Source: Streptomyces atratus
GTDB lineage: Bacteria; Actinomycetota; Actinomycetes; Streptomycetales; Streptomycetaceae
Direction of reading: 5' to 3'
Assembly (NCBI RefSeq): GCF_014648655.1
Contig: NZ_BMRN01000011.1
Coordinates: 172,786 to 236,785, forward strand
Length of the DNA stretch: 64,000 nt
Both the position numbers and the translations under genes were made by a program. Each line of letters opens with the position of its first letter. The stretch's first letter is position 1. The notes under the pieces were generated by a model. The model was given only the letters and a program-made list of their open reading frames with translations, was not told the origin of the DNA and did not search any database. Below, one piece after another: positions 9,181 through 19,362 of this stretch.

Positions 9181-9293
9181 CGAGGGGACCTCCCGTGGGC
9201 ACGGTCACGAACGGTGAGTAGAACATAGCGTCGCTGAACGTAAAGCCGTCGTGAGCCGATGCAAGAACATCGGACGTCGCCATCGTGAAGACA

Positions 9294-9893
9294 TCAGACA
9301 TCGAGCAGGCGCCTCCCCTCGAAGGCGCGGCCCAGGGTGACCTCGTCCGCGTACTCCAGGTCGCCGCCCACCGGCAGGCCGCTGGCCAGCCTGGTGACCC
9401 GCAGGCCCATCGGCTTGACCATCCGCGCCAGGTACGTCGCGGTGGCCTCGCCCTCCAGGTTGGGGTCGGTCGCCAGGATCAGCTCCGTGATCGAGCCGTC
9501 GGCGAGACGGGCCAGCAGCTCGCGGATGCGCAGATCGTCGGGACCAACGCCCTCGATCGGGCTGATCGCGCCGCCGAGCACGTGGTACCGGCCCCGGAAC
9601 TCACGGGTCCGCTCGATCGCGACGACATCCTTCGGCTCCTCGACCACACAGATGACCGTCTGGTCGCGGCGCGCGTCGCGGCAGATGTTGCACTGTTCCT
9701 GCTGGGCGACATTGCCGCAGACCGAGCAGAACCGGACCTTGTCCTTGACCTCCAGGAGGGCATGGGCAAGGCGGCGCACATCGGTCGGCTCGGCCTGCAG
9801 GATGTGGAAAGCGATCCGCTGCGCGCTCTTGGGACCGACGCCGGGCAGTCTGCCCAACTCGTCGATGAGGTCCTGAACCACGCCTTCGTACAA
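9294..9893 (-). CDS. recR: Recombination mediator RecR
   Basis: 199-aa RecR, which with RecF/RecO loads RecA on single-strand gaps. Domains in order: N-terminal helix-hairpin-helix (LGRLPGVGPKSAQRIAFHIL), the four-Cys zinc finger (CSVCGNVAQQEQCNIC), the Toprim domain (VICVVEEPKDVVAIERT through ATDPNLEGEAT) and the C-terminal Walker-B-like stretch. Length matches the family. It is downstream of ybaB in the classic (dnaX)-ybaB-recR arrangement; dnaX itself is not in this window next to ybaB. Confidence 0.96.
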   Translation of the reverse strand: MYEGVVQDLIDELGRLPGVGPKSAQRIAFHILQAEPTDVRRLAHALLEVKDKVRFCSVCGNVAQQEQCNICRDARRDQTVICVVEEPKDVVAIERTREFRGRYHVLGGAISPIEGVGPDDLRIRELLARLADGSITELILATDPNLEGEATATYLARMVKPMGLRVTRLASGLPVGGDLEYADEVTLGRAFEGRRLLDV

Positions 9894-9985
9894 CGGAACG
9901 CCTTCCTGGATTGAGCTATGAATACAACTTACGAGTTCGGATCGCAGGTCAGAAGAGATCTGCGGGATCAGAAGCGTCGGAAGCG

Positions 9986-10321
9986 TCAGAAGGGAAGGCC
10001 GGGCATGCCGCCCAGGCCCTGGGCCAGCGGGCCCAGCTTCTGCTGCTGGAGCTGCTGCGCGTTCTCGTTCGCTGCCTGGACTGCGGCTACGACGAGGTCC
10101 GCGAGCGTCTCGGTGTCCTCCGGGTCGACGGCCTCGGGGTCGATCACCAGGGCACGGAGCTCGCCGGAGCCGGTCACGGTCGCCTTCACCAGACCGCCTC
10201 CCGCCTGACCCCCGACCTCGGTCCTGGCCAATTCCTCCTGGGCCGCGGCGAGATCCTGCTGCATCTTCTGGGCCTGCTGCAGCAACTGCTGCATATTGGG
10301 CTGACCACCACCGGGAATCAC
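9986..10321 (-). CDS. YbaB/EbfC family nucleoid-associated protein
   Basis: 111-aa DNA-binding protein of the YbaB/EbfC family (small dimeric nucleoid-associated proteins). Start at GTG 10321 (VIPGGGQPNMQQLL), which has AGGAGT five to six bases upstream; the frame stays open further upstream but without ribosome site. The protein shows the family helix QQLLQQAQKMQQDLAAAQEEL, the central VKATVTGSGEL strands and the VVAAVQAANENA helix, with a Gly/Pro-rich tail. It is followed by recR in the usual conserved pairing. Confidence 0.93.
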   Translation of the reverse strand: MIPGGGQPNMQQLLQQAQKMQQDLAAAQEELARTEVGGQAGGGLVKATVTGSGELRALVIDPEAVDPEDTETLADLVVAAVQAANENAQQLQQQKLGPLAQGLGGMPGLPF

Positions 10322-10676
10322 GGTCACTCCTGGCAATTCGACGACAAAATGTTTCGGTACGCCGAGCCTACGTGGTCGCCGCGCAGCGCGCCCCACCCAC
10401 TGGCGAGCAACTCTTTCGAGTGAGTTTCAAGCAGTGTCGGCGAGACTCCTATACCTGATCACAGGCCCTGCACACCCGGGGATACCGCGATTTCGACCCC
10501 ACGGCCCACCATTCGGCGGTAGGAAGGGCATGCGCTCAGGACACACAGGCGCACCGCTCGTCACGCAAGGTTACGTACGCGGGACAGTCGGCCACGCCGG
10601 AGAGCAGTCATCAGCCCACCGTCGAACACACCGCCACCATCAGGCGTCGCTACGCAGAATGCAGAGGAGTACCCCG
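10322..10676. promoter_or_regulatory. Divergent intergenic region between ybaB and the SLATT gene
   Basis: 355 bases separating two divergently transcribed genes and therefore expected to hold both promoters. The ribosome site AGGAGT of ybaB is at its left end and GAGGAG of the SLATT gene at its right end. No convincing inverted repeat, terminator or small gene was seen. Confidence 0.4.
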
Positions 10677-11453
10677 GTGAGTCAGCCGGAGATGCAGCCC
10701 GAAGGGCCGCCCCGCAACGAGCCCGGTTCGACCGGCTCGGGCTCCGGCGCACGCGGCCGGGGCGGCCGGGGCCGGGATCTGACCGGCACGCCGTTCCCGC
10801 TCGGCGACTGGGGCGAACCCGCCGAACGCCTCGACGAGCTGTACCGCTGGGTCGAGGCCGATGCGCTGCACACCGCCGGCTGGTATCTGCGCGACCGGGT
10901 GTGGAAGCGGCGCGGGGCCAGGGCGCTGCGGATCGGTACGGCGGCCGGGGCGGTGGCGGGCGCCGCGCTGCCGTTGCTCGATCTCACCGGGACGCTGGAC
11001 GGGGCGGCGGGCTGGGGTTATCTGTCGCTGCTGCTGGGCGCCGCGTGCATGGCGTGCGACCGGTACTTCGGCCTGACCTCGGGCTGGATAAGAAACCTCG
11101 CCACCGCCCAGGCCGTGCAGCGGCGCCTTCAGGTGCTGCAGTTCGACTGGGCGTCGGAGTGCGTGCGGGAGGTGCTCGGGCCGACCGAGGGCACGGCCAG
11201 CGAGGCCGCCGAGCGGTGTCTGGGGGTGCTGCGGCGGTTCTCGGAGGACATCACGGAGCTCGTACGGACCGAGACCGCGGACTGGATGGTGGAGTTCCGG
11301 GCCGGGCCCGCGCCGATGGGGATGCAGGCACTGTCGTCGGGCAGCGGGGGCGGCGGCCGTACGGACCAGGGGGCGCCGCAGGGACGGTTCCCGATGCAGA
11401 CGATGGCCCGGCCGAACATGCCGCGGCAGCGGCCCCCGGAGTCCCCCCGGTGA
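10677..11453 (+). CDS. SLATT domain-containing membrane protein
   Basis: 258-aa protein beginning at GTG 10677, preceded by GAGGAG. A Gly/Pro/Arg-rich disordered N-terminus is followed by the SLATT core: helix ERLDELYRWVEADALHTAGWYLRDRV, two closely spaced hydrophobic helices (GAVAGAALPLLDL and GYLSLLLGAACMACDRYF), and a long C-terminal helix FGLTSGWIRNLATAQAVQRRL. SLATT proteins are predicted two-helix membrane proteins, often linked to nucleotide-sensing conflict systems. Here no partner SLOG or nuclease gene is adjacent; the neighbour is ybaB-recR on the opposite strand. The assignment is by architecture, and the role is unknown. Confidence 0.75.
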   Translation: MSQPEMQPEGPPRNEPGSTGSGSGARGRGGRGRDLTGTPFPLGDWGEPAERLDELYRWVEADALHTAGWYLRDRVWKRRGARALRIGTAAGAVAGAALPLLDLTGTLDGAAGWGYLSLLLGAACMACDRYFGLTSGWIRNLATAQAVQRRLQVLQFDWASECVREVLGPTEGTASEAAERCLGVLRRFSEDITELVRTETADWMVEFRAGPAPMGMQALSSGSGGGGRTDQGAPQGRFPMQTMARPNMPRQRPPESPR

Positions 11454-11529
11454 TCCCACCGCGGTGACACCAAAGGCGCGTGGCTTCCGTGATGCCGGTG
11501 CTGGTACCTGTACCGGCACCGGCATCTGC

Positions 11530-12198
11530 TCAGCTGAAAATGATCATGGAGCCTTGGGCGAGGCTGCGGGTGGCCGCCGCGTGCAGGCCCAGCCAGACGT
11601 GCCGCTCACGGGCGAACGGACTGTCGTCGTACGGAATCGGGGCCGCCGGCTCCTCCAGGGAGGTCGGTGCGGCGGGCGGCAGCGGGGCGGCCGGCGGGTT
11701 CGCCGGGTCGATGCCGATGGACCAGGCGACGAACTCCAGCTCCCGCAGCAGCCCGTGCGCGGAGCCGAGCGGGCCGCCGCCCGCCAGCAGGTCGTCGTTG
11801 GAGAGCGGGACGGCGAAGTCCAGCGGGACGTACGCCCCCGCATGGTCGTAGTGCCAGACCAGGTGGGACTGCTGGGCCGTCGCCTCGAACATCTCCAGCA
11901 ACTGCTCGTAGTCCCCGCCCAGTTCGTCGACGGGCGTGACCGCGAGGCCGCTGAGCTGGAGCAGATAGGCGCGGCGCAGGAAGTGCAGTGCGTCGTAGTC
12001 GAAGCCCGCGACCGGGGCGACTTCGCCGGTCAGGCCCGGCATGTAGGCGTACACGGGGACGGGCGGCAGTCCGGCCTCACCCAGTGCCTTGTCGTAGACG
12101 GCTATCTCTTCGGCGAACGGGTTGTCGGGGCTGTGGCACAGCACATCGACGAGGGGGACCAGCCACAGGTCACAGGCCACGAAGTCTCGCTCTCCCAC
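11530..12198 (-). CDS. Conserved hypothetical protein
   Basis: 222-aa acidic soluble protein starting at GTG 12198. It has no signal peptide or membrane helix; segments rich in aromatic residues (FDYDALHFLRRAYLLQL, HLVWHYDHAGAYVPLDFA) and a Pro-rich linker near residues 165-195 precede a short helical C-terminus. I do not recognise a domain. The pattern of a compact N-terminal fold with WHYDHAGAYVP-type motifs is vaguely like some immunity or SUKH-type proteins, but this is not strong enough for a call. Neighbours give no functional hint. Confidence 0.6.
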   Translation of the reverse strand: MGERDFVACDLWLVPLVDVLCHSPDNPFAEEIAVYDKALGEAGLPPVPVYAYMPGLTGEVAPVAGFDYDALHFLRRAYLLQLSGLAVTPVDELGGDYEQLLEMFEATAQQSHLVWHYDHAGAYVPLDFAVPLSNDDLLAGGGPLGSAHGLLRELEFVAWSIGIDPANPPAAPLPPAAPTSLEEPAAPIPYDDSPFARERHVWLGLHAAATRSLAQGSMIIFS

Positions 12199-12335
12199 GG
12201 GTGCGCATCAAAATATTCACAACGGTCGGGACAGCGTAATGCGGCGGGCTCATCGCGCACAGTGGCCGGTGGTTACGGGTAGGGGCCGGTCGTGGCCCGC
12301 GGCCCCGGCCGACGCGGTCGGCCCCTGGGTGCTGT

Positions 12336-12407
12336 GGCTCCTGACCTGCGGTCAGTGCGGTCGGGGGCTCCGGCTCCTGACGTGCGGTCAGCGCGTCGGG
12401 GGCCCCG
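12336..12407. repeat. Tandem 36-base duplication at the 3' end of the GntR gene
   Basis: Two adjacent copies (12336-12371 and 12372-12407) that begin GGCTCCTGAC and differ at a few bases with one gap. Each contains the small palindrome CTGAC-N5-GTCAG. The second copy holds the stop of the GntR gene, so the first may be a duplicated gene end. Confidence 0.75.
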
Positions 12408-13149
12408 GCTCCGGCGACCCGGAGGGCGATGTCTGCCCGGTCGGCTGCGGGCCGTGGCCCAGGTGCGAGGGGTTTCCGGCCGCGAGCCGGTCCGCCCAGC
12501 TCAGCGCGTGTGCGTTGAAGTCGTCAATCACCGCGCGCACCGCGTCGTGGCTGCCGAGCGTGACCGCCGCGACCAGTTCCGGATGGCCGTGCCAGAGCCA
12601 GTCCCGGGCGCCCGCGTCATGGCGCAGGTACGGCACCGCGAACACCCAGGCCTGGACGCGCAGCCGGTGCAGGAAATCGTTGATGTACGTGTTGCCCACG
12701 AGCGCGCCCAACTCGCGCCAGAAACGCAGGTCGTAGCCGATGAGGATGTCGAGGTCGCCACCCTGCGCCGCCCGTGCGGCCTCCTGGGCCCTGCGGCGTA
12801 CGGAGACCAGGCAGTCCGGGTACGCGGGCGACAGCGAGGGCCCGTGGTAGATGCCGCGGATGACTCCGTCCATGACCAGGGTGCGGGCCTCGACCATCGA
12901 CCGGTAGTCGGCGACGGTGAACTCACGCACCCGGAAGCCGCGGTGCTGATCCGATTCGAGCAGGCCCTGCGCGGAGAGATCGAAGAGCGCCTCGCGTACC
13001 GGCGTCGCCGAGACACCGTACTGCTCGGCGATCTGCTTGACGGTGAACTCCCGTCCCGGTTGCAAACGCCCGGCAAGCACTTCGTCACGCAGCGCGTCCG
13101 CGATCTGCTGCCGCAGCGTACTGCGGGTCACAGCTCCGCTCTCGCGCAT
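12388..13149 (-). CDS. GntR family transcriptional regulator (FCD/FadR-like)
   Basis: 253-aa regulator with the N-terminal winged helix of the GntR family (LRQQIADALRDEVLAGRLQPG, then QIAEQYGVSATPVREALFDLSAQGL) and an all-helical FCD-type effector domain behind it (DYRSMVEARTLVMDGVI through HDAVRAVIDDFNAHAL). Members bind small organic acids or amino acids and usually repress adjacent catabolic genes. The class III aminotransferase lies immediately upstream on the same strand with about 100 bases between, making that gene the likely target. An in-frame GTG six codons in is an alternative start. Confidence 0.88.
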   Translation of the reverse strand: MRESGAVTRSTLRQQIADALRDEVLAGRLQPGREFTVKQIAEQYGVSATPVREALFDLSAQGLLESDQHRGFRVREFTVADYRSMVEARTLVMDGVIRGIYHGPSLSPAYPDCLVSVRRRAQEAARAAQGGDLDILIGYDLRFWRELGALVGNTYINDFLHRLRVQAWVFAVPYLRHDAGARDWLWHGHPELVAAVTLGSHDAVRAVIDDFNAHALSWADRLAAGNPSHLGHGPQPTGQTSPSGSPEPGPPTR

Positions 13150-13251
13150 GGCGCCCCCTCCCCTTTTCCGGCTTGGGTCACCTTAAGCCAGGGTCGTGCC
13201 CGGATCCGGGCAGGGGAGGGGCGCCGCACTGCTGGGCTGCGCGGGCCCGCG

Positions 13252-14625
13252 CTACACGGTGTACTCGTCCGCGACCGACAGCGCCACGTCGAGAGCGGCG
13301 AGGCCCTCCTTGGCCTCGGCCTCGGTGACGTTGCAGGCCGGAACGGCGTGGGTGCGGTTCATGTTGATGAAGGGCCACAGGCCGTTCTTCTTCACCGCCG
13401 CGCCGAAGGCCGCCATGGCCGCGTTGGCCTCGCCCGCCGCGTTGTACGGGACCAGCGGCTCGCGGGTCTCCCTGTTGCGGACCAGGTCCAGCGCCCAGAA
13501 CGCGCCGAGGCCGCGGACCTCGCCGACCGACGGGTGGCGTTCGGCGAGCTCGCGCAGGCCGGGGCCGAGGACCTTCTCGCCGATGTGGGCGGCGTTCTCG
13601 ATGACCTTCTCGTCCTCCATCACGTGAATGGTGGCGACAGCGGCGGCGCAGGCCAGCGGGTGACCGGAGTAGGTCAGTCCGCCCGGGTAGGGGCGGGTCT
13701 CGAAGGTGGCGGCGATCTCGGCGGAGATGGCGACGCCGCCGAGCGGCACGTAACCGGAGTTGACGCCCTTGGCGAACGTCATCAGGTCCGGCACCACGTC
13801 GAAATGGTCGGCGGCGAACCACTTGCCGGTGCGCCCGAAGCCGGCCATCACCTCGTCGAGGACGAAGACGATTCCGTACCGGTCGCAGATCTCGCGTACG
13901 CCCGCGAGATAGCCGGGCGGCGGCGTCATGATGCCCGCCGTGCCGGGGATCGTCTCCAGAATGATCGCGGCGATGGTGGCGGGGCCCTCGAAGGCGAGGG
14001 TGTCCTCCAGGTGCTGGAGCGCGCGGGCGCACTCCTCGGCCTCGGTCTCGGCGTAGAACGGCGAGCGGTAGAGGAACGGGGCCCAGAAGCGGACGACGCC
14101 CGCCGAACCGTTGTCGGACGGCCAGCGGCGCGGGTCACCGGTCAGGTTGATCGCGGTGGAGGTGGCGCCGTGGTACGAGCGGTAGGCGGAGAGCACCTTC
14201 GTACGGCCGGTGTGCAGCCGGGCCATCCGGACGGCGTTCTCGACGGCCTCCGCGCCGCCGTTGGTGAAGAAGATCTTGTCCAGGTCACCGGGGGTGCGCT
14301 CGGCGATGAGGCGTGCGGCCTCGGAACGCGCCTCGATCGCGAACGCGGGGGCGAAGGTGGCGAGCTTGCCCGCCTGCTCCTGGATCGCGGCGACGACGGT
14401 GGGGTGCTGGTAGCCGATGTTGGTGTAGACGAGGCCACTGGTGAAGTCCAGGTAGCGGTTGCCGTCGTAGTCCCAGAAGTACGCCCCCTCGGCGCCGGCG
14501 ACGGCGAGCGGGTCGATCAGACCCTGGGCGGACCAGGAGTGGAACACGTGCGCGCGGTCGGCGGCCTTCACGGCCGCGCCGGCAGCGGGGTCGACATGCG
14601 GGGCATGCGGGGCATGAGGGGTCAT
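13252..14625 (-). CDS. Class III aminotransferase (omega-amino acid type)
   Basis: 457-aa PLP-dependent transaminase of the class III/omega family (beta-alanine, taurine, GABA-like substrates with pyruvate or 2-oxoglutarate). Seen: FWDYDGNRYLDFTSGLVYTN at the N-terminus, FFTNGGAEAVENAVRMAR phosphate-contact region, the Asp in FVLDEVMAGFGRTG, and the Schiff-base Lys in DLMTFAKGVNSGYVPLG. The open frame runs 600 bases further upstream, but ATG 14625 (MTPHAPHAPHV) gives the expected N-terminus. No ribosome site is obvious and TACGCT lies six bases before the ATG, so a leaderless message is possible. The GntR regulator is downstream. Confidence 0.88.
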   Translation of the reverse strand: MTPHAPHAPHVDPAAGAAVKAADRAHVFHSWSAQGLIDPLAVAGAEGAYFWDYDGNRYLDFTSGLVYTNIGYQHPTVVAAIQEQAGKLATFAPAFAIEARSEAARLIAERTPGDLDKIFFTNGGAEAVENAVRMARLHTGRTKVLSAYRSYHGATSTAINLTGDPRRWPSDNGSAGVVRFWAPFLYRSPFYAETEAEECARALQHLEDTLAFEGPATIAAIILETIPGTAGIMTPPPGYLAGVREICDRYGIVFVLDEVMAGFGRTGKWFAADHFDVVPDLMTFAKGVNSGYVPLGGVAISAEIAATFETRPYPGGLTYSGHPLACAAAVATIHVMEDEKVIENAAHIGEKVLGPGLRELAERHPSVGEVRGLGAFWALDLVRNRETREPLVPYNAAGEANAAMAAFGAAVKKNGLWPFINMNRTHAVPACNVTEAEAKEGLAALDVALSVADEYTV

Positions 14626-14754
14626 GCGGAGAGCGTAGGTCGCGCCGGGAGCGGCCCGACATGGCCACCTTGTATGGCGTGGGGCGCTTTGGTGGGCAGG
14701 GTGTCGGGTTGTCGGCACACGGGGTCGGCACACGGCCGGACCGCCGGAATGAAT

Positions 14755-14780
14755 TGACAGCAAGCTGTCATAATGACAGC
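14755..14780. promoter_or_regulatory. Operator-like palindrome upstream of DJ-1/marR operon
   Basis: TGACAGC-AA-GCTGTCA is a perfect 16-base palindrome at 14755-14770, and a third half-site TGACAGC follows at 14774-14780. It lies about 80 bases before the DJ-1/PfpI gene, whose downstream partner is a MarR regulator. The size and symmetry fit a MarR-type operator. A TTGACA overlaps the left edge (14754-14759). Confidence 0.65.
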
Positions 14781-14860
14781 ATGTTGGCGTGCTCTCGACG
14801 GTCACTCGTGGCCGTCGTCGGAGAGCGAGGCCGACGGGACAGTTCCGCCGAGGAGGCGTC

Positions 14861-15466
14861 ATGACCGACATCCGCAGGACCGTGCACCTGGCCGTGTACG
14901 ACACCCTCGCCGACTGGGAGACGGGGCACACCACCGCCCATCTCGCGCAGGCCGGCTTCACCGTACGGACGGTCGGCCCCACCACCGGCCCCGTCACCAC
15001 CATGGGCGGGCTGCGCATCCTGCCCGACCTCGCGCTCGCGGACCTGCGCCCCGAGGACAGCGCGCTCCTGGTGCTCCCCGGCGCCGGGCTCTGGGACACC
15101 GGTGACACGCTCGCCCCCTTCGCCCGGGCGGCGCGCGGCTTCCTGGACGCCGGGGTGCCGGTCGCCGCGATCTGCGGTGCGACGGCGGGCCTGGCCCGCG
15201 AGGGTCTGCTCGACGACCGCGCGCACACGAGCGCGGTCTCCTTCTACCTCGCCGCCACGGGGTACAAGGGCGGCGAGCGTTACGTCGACGCGGACGCGGT
15301 GACGGACGGCGACCTCATCACGGCCGGGCCGACCGAACCGGTCGCGTTCGCCCGCGAGGTCTTCGCACGGCTCGGGGTGTACGAGGGCGAGAAGCTCGAC
15401 GCCTGGTACCGGCTGTTCCACGACTCGGACCTGGCCGCCTACGAGATCCTGAACGCCGACTCATGA
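14861..15466 (+). CDS. DJ-1/PfpI family protein
   Basis: 201-aa protein of the DJ-1/ThiJ/PfpI glutamine-amidotransferase-like superfamily. ATG 14861 is preceded by AGGAGG. The nucleophile elbow is AAICGATAGLA with the reactive Cys, and LLVLPGAGLWDTGD supplies the usual Glu/Asp region. Members act as glyoxalases, chaperones, hydratases or stress proteins; the substrate cannot be read from sequence. The stop overlaps the start of the MarR gene by four bases, so the pair is translationally coupled and probably responds to the ligand of MarR. Confidence 0.87.
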   Translation: MTDIRRTVHLAVYDTLADWETGHTTAHLAQAGFTVRTVGPTTGPVTTMGGLRILPDLALADLRPEDSALLVLPGAGLWDTGDTLAPFARAARGFLDAGVPVAAICGATAGLAREGLLDDRAHTSAVSFYLAATGYKGGERYVDADAVTDGDLITAGPTEPVAFAREVFARLGVYEGEKLDAWYRLFHDSDLAAYEILNADS

Positions 15467-15945
15467 GCCAGGAACCCGCGAACCAGCAACCCACCGCCCC
15501 GGAGCCCGCGAACGGGGAACTGCTGAGCCGTACCGCGCTCGGCGTCTTCCGGCTCAGTGGCCAATTCCTCTCCGTCTCGGAGCGATTGGCCAAGCCCGCC
15601 GGACTCACCGCCTCCTGGTGGCAGGTCCTCGGGGCCGTGCTCCGCGAGCCCCTGCCCGCCTCCGGGATCGCCCGCGTCATGGGCATGACCCGGCAGGGCG
15701 TGCAGCGCGTCGCCGACCTGCTGGTCGGCAAGGGCCTCGCCGAGTACGCGCCCAACCCCGCCCACCGCCGCGCCAAGCTGCTGCGCCCCACCGACGAGGG
15801 GCGCGCCGCGGTCCGGCGCATCGATCCCGGCCACGCCGCGCTCGCCGCCCGGCTCGCCGCCGAGCTGGGCGAGGAGCAATTCGCGGAGACCGTACGGGTG
15901 TTGGAGCGGCTGTCCGCCGCCATGGATGCCGTCGCCGAGGCGTAG
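15463..15945 (+). CDS. MarR family transcriptional regulator
   Basis: 160-aa winged-helix regulator. The DNA-binding part reads LTASWWQVLGAVLREPLPASGIARVMGMTRQGVQRVADLLVGKGL with a wing YAPNPAHRRAKLLRPTDEG; flanking helices form the dimer interface. It is the second gene of the DJ-1/marR operon (ATGA overlap). The TGACAGC palindrome at 14755-14780 is the natural candidate for its binding site and would make the operon autoregulated. Confidence 0.9.
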   Translation: MSQEPANQQPTAPEPANGELLSRTALGVFRLSGQFLSVSERLAKPAGLTASWWQVLGAVLREPLPASGIARVMGMTRQGVQRVADLLVGKGLAEYAPNPAHRRAKLLRPTDEGRAAVRRIDPGHAALAARLAAELGEEQFAETVRVLERLSAAMDAVAEA

Positions 15946-16120
15946 GCACACCTTCGCCCCGCCTCCGTGCCCCGAAGACCCGCCCCTCCCAAGGCGGGTC
16001 TTGCGCGCGTTCCGGCCGAAGCCGCAACCGGCCCGGCCACGCGCTGCGTGGATCCCTATGATCGAGCGAGCCACGCCAGGCACGGTCAGTTCAATCCCGG
16101 GGGAAGGACGTGTCAGCGCC

Positions 16121-17963
<1,843 letters not shown>

Positions 17964-18371
17964 TCAGCCCAGCAGGGCGGACGCCGCGTTCAGCAGCAGC
18001 AAGGTGTGGACGAACCGGTCCGGTGCCGTCGGCGGAAAGTGCCACGCCAGCGGCCATGTACGACCGGTCAGGGCGGGGATCGGCACGTAACTGATACGGC
18101 CCACCGCCGCGTTCAGCGTGGTCACCCCGGCCGGCCAGGACTTGCGCACGGTGCTTCCTGCCGGGACGAGGAAGTACACCGCCCGCCGCCCGTTCGCCTC
18201 GGTGATGACGGGCCCCGGCTCGCCGCCGATGATCGTCTCCATCAGGAGAGCGAGCTGCCGTCCTTCGTCACCGTCCACGCGCACGGCGTCGAATTGCACG
18301 CCGGCTTTGCGGAGTTGAAATCCGGAAGCCGGAATCCATTCAAGGTTCAGTTCACTTTTCGGCGCATTCAC
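17964..18371 (-). CDS. Conserved hypothetical protein
   Basis: About 135 aa, starting at GTG 18371 (VNAPKSELNLEWIP); the frame is open to 18431 but the extension is unconvincing. The protein is soluble with no membrane helix. It contains GVQFDAVRVDGDEGRQLALLM, RRAVYFLVPAGST and TWPLAWHFPPTAPDRFVH, a pattern I associate with small actinomycete proteins found near XRE/DUF397 regulators and loosely resembling the N-terminal part of primase-polymerase-like proteins. The role is not known. It is divergent from the XRE gene and convergent with the kinase gene. Confidence 0.65.
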   Translation of the reverse strand: MNAPKSELNLEWIPASGFQLRKAGVQFDAVRVDGDEGRQLALLMETIIGGEPGPVITEANGRRAVYFLVPAGSTVRKSWPAGVTTLNAAVGRISYVPIPALTGRTWPLAWHFPPTAPDRFVHTLLLLNAASALLG

Positions 18372-18434
18372 GGGACCAGTCTGTCCCCGGTTGGCTAGCG
18401 TTTCCCTTGACTGACGAGGGGCGTCGCACACCCG

Positions 18435-18511
18435 TTGACCTGCGCGAACTCCCCTGAAACTCAGTTGAGTTCAGCGGGGCCGGGTAGTGACCGGTTGAGA
18501 CCGGTTGAGTC
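18435..18511. promoter_or_regulatory. Promoter/operator region of the XRE-DUF397 pair
   Basis: Contains TTGACC (18435), the palindrome AACTCA-GT-TGAGTT (18458-18471), and two direct copies of ACCGGTTGAG ending just before the ribosome site of the XRE gene. The shared TTGAG core suggests several binding sites for the regulator itself. Confidence 0.45.
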
Positions 18512-18525
18512 GAAAAGGGATCGCA

Positions 18526-19362
18526 ATGGCGCGAGCGGAAAACAAAGAGATGGCGAGTCCGACGGCAAAGCTGGTGGCCGACGTCGCCAAAAAGGCCCGC
18601 ATCCGGAAGAAGTTGACCCAGGAGCAGCTCGGCAAGGAAATCGGCTTCTCGGCGGCGGCTGTGAGCGCGATGGAGACGTGCGCGCAACCCGCCAGTGACG
18701 AGATGCTGGCGGGTCTGGAGCGCGCACTCGGGGACGGCATGGGCCTGTTCGAGCAGGCGAGGATCTACATGCGGATGGAGGCGTATCCGCCGCAGTTCAA
18801 GCCGCACGCACCTCTTGAGCAGGCGGCGCTGAGTCTCCATCTGTACTCGACGCCGATTGTGCACGGCCTCTTCCAGACGGAGGACTACGCACAGGCGCTG
18901 ATCAGCGGCAGCTACCCTCCGCTGTCGGAACAGCGGGTGAAACAGCTGGTGGAAGGCCGCATGGTCCGCAAGGTGCTGTTCGACCGGGAGCCGCTGCCCA
19001 TGATCGAGCTGATCCTTGAAGAGTCGGTGCTCACCCGGGTCATCGGCAATGCGGCCATCATGAGAGCGCAAATGCGGCACCTCGCAGAGTGTGCCCGCCG
19101 TCGTAACGTCACGCTCAACGTGCTGGCACTGGACTGCGGAAAGTTCGGAGAGTATGCAGGTGATCGCGGCGGAATGACCCTGGTGGAGACTCCGCAACAC
19201 GAACACCTCGTGTACCTGGAGCCCCAGGACGAGAGTCTGCTGATCAGCGACCCGGCAAAGGTGAGTACATACGCCCAGCGCTATGCGAAGATCCGATCAC
19301 AGGCCATGGGTCCTCGTGAATCGCTGGACCTCATCGAGCGGTTGGCAGGAGTAGAGGAATGA
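18526..19362 (+). CDS. XRE-family regulator with DUF5753 domain (WhiJ-like)
   Basis: 278-aa protein from ATG 18526, preceded by AAAGGGA. The N-terminal Cro/C1 helix-turn-helix is ADVAKKARIRKKLTQEQLGKEIGFSAAAVSAMET. The remainder is the DUF5753 domain (LYSTPIVHGLFQTEDYAQAL, MIELILEESVLTRVIG, LVYLEPQDESLLISDPAKVS). In Streptomyces such regulators occur in many copies, usually followed by a DUF397 gene, and the WhiJ member affects development. Here the DUF397 gene overlaps the stop by four bases. The third member of the classical triad (an AbaA-like ATPase) is not adjacent. Confidence 0.9.
   Translation: MARAENKEMASPTAKLVADVAKKARIRKKLTQEQLGKEIGFSAAAVSAMETCAQPASDEMLAGLERALGDGMGLFEQARIYMRMEAYPPQFKPHAPLEQAALSLHLYSTPIVHGLFQTEDYAQALISGSYPPLSEQRVKQLVEGRMVRKVLFDREPLPMIELILEESVLTRVIGNAAIMRAQMRHLAECARRRNVTLNVLALDCGKFGEYAGDRGGMTLVETPQHEHLVYLEPQDESLLISDPAKVSTYAQRYAKIRSQAMGPRESLDLIERLAGVEE

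Noticed and set aside
15926..16120. Long upstream extension of the Ser/Thr kinase frame
   Set aside because: Arg/Pro-rich, antisense-like residues; ATG 16121 gives the expected N-terminus just before the P-loop.
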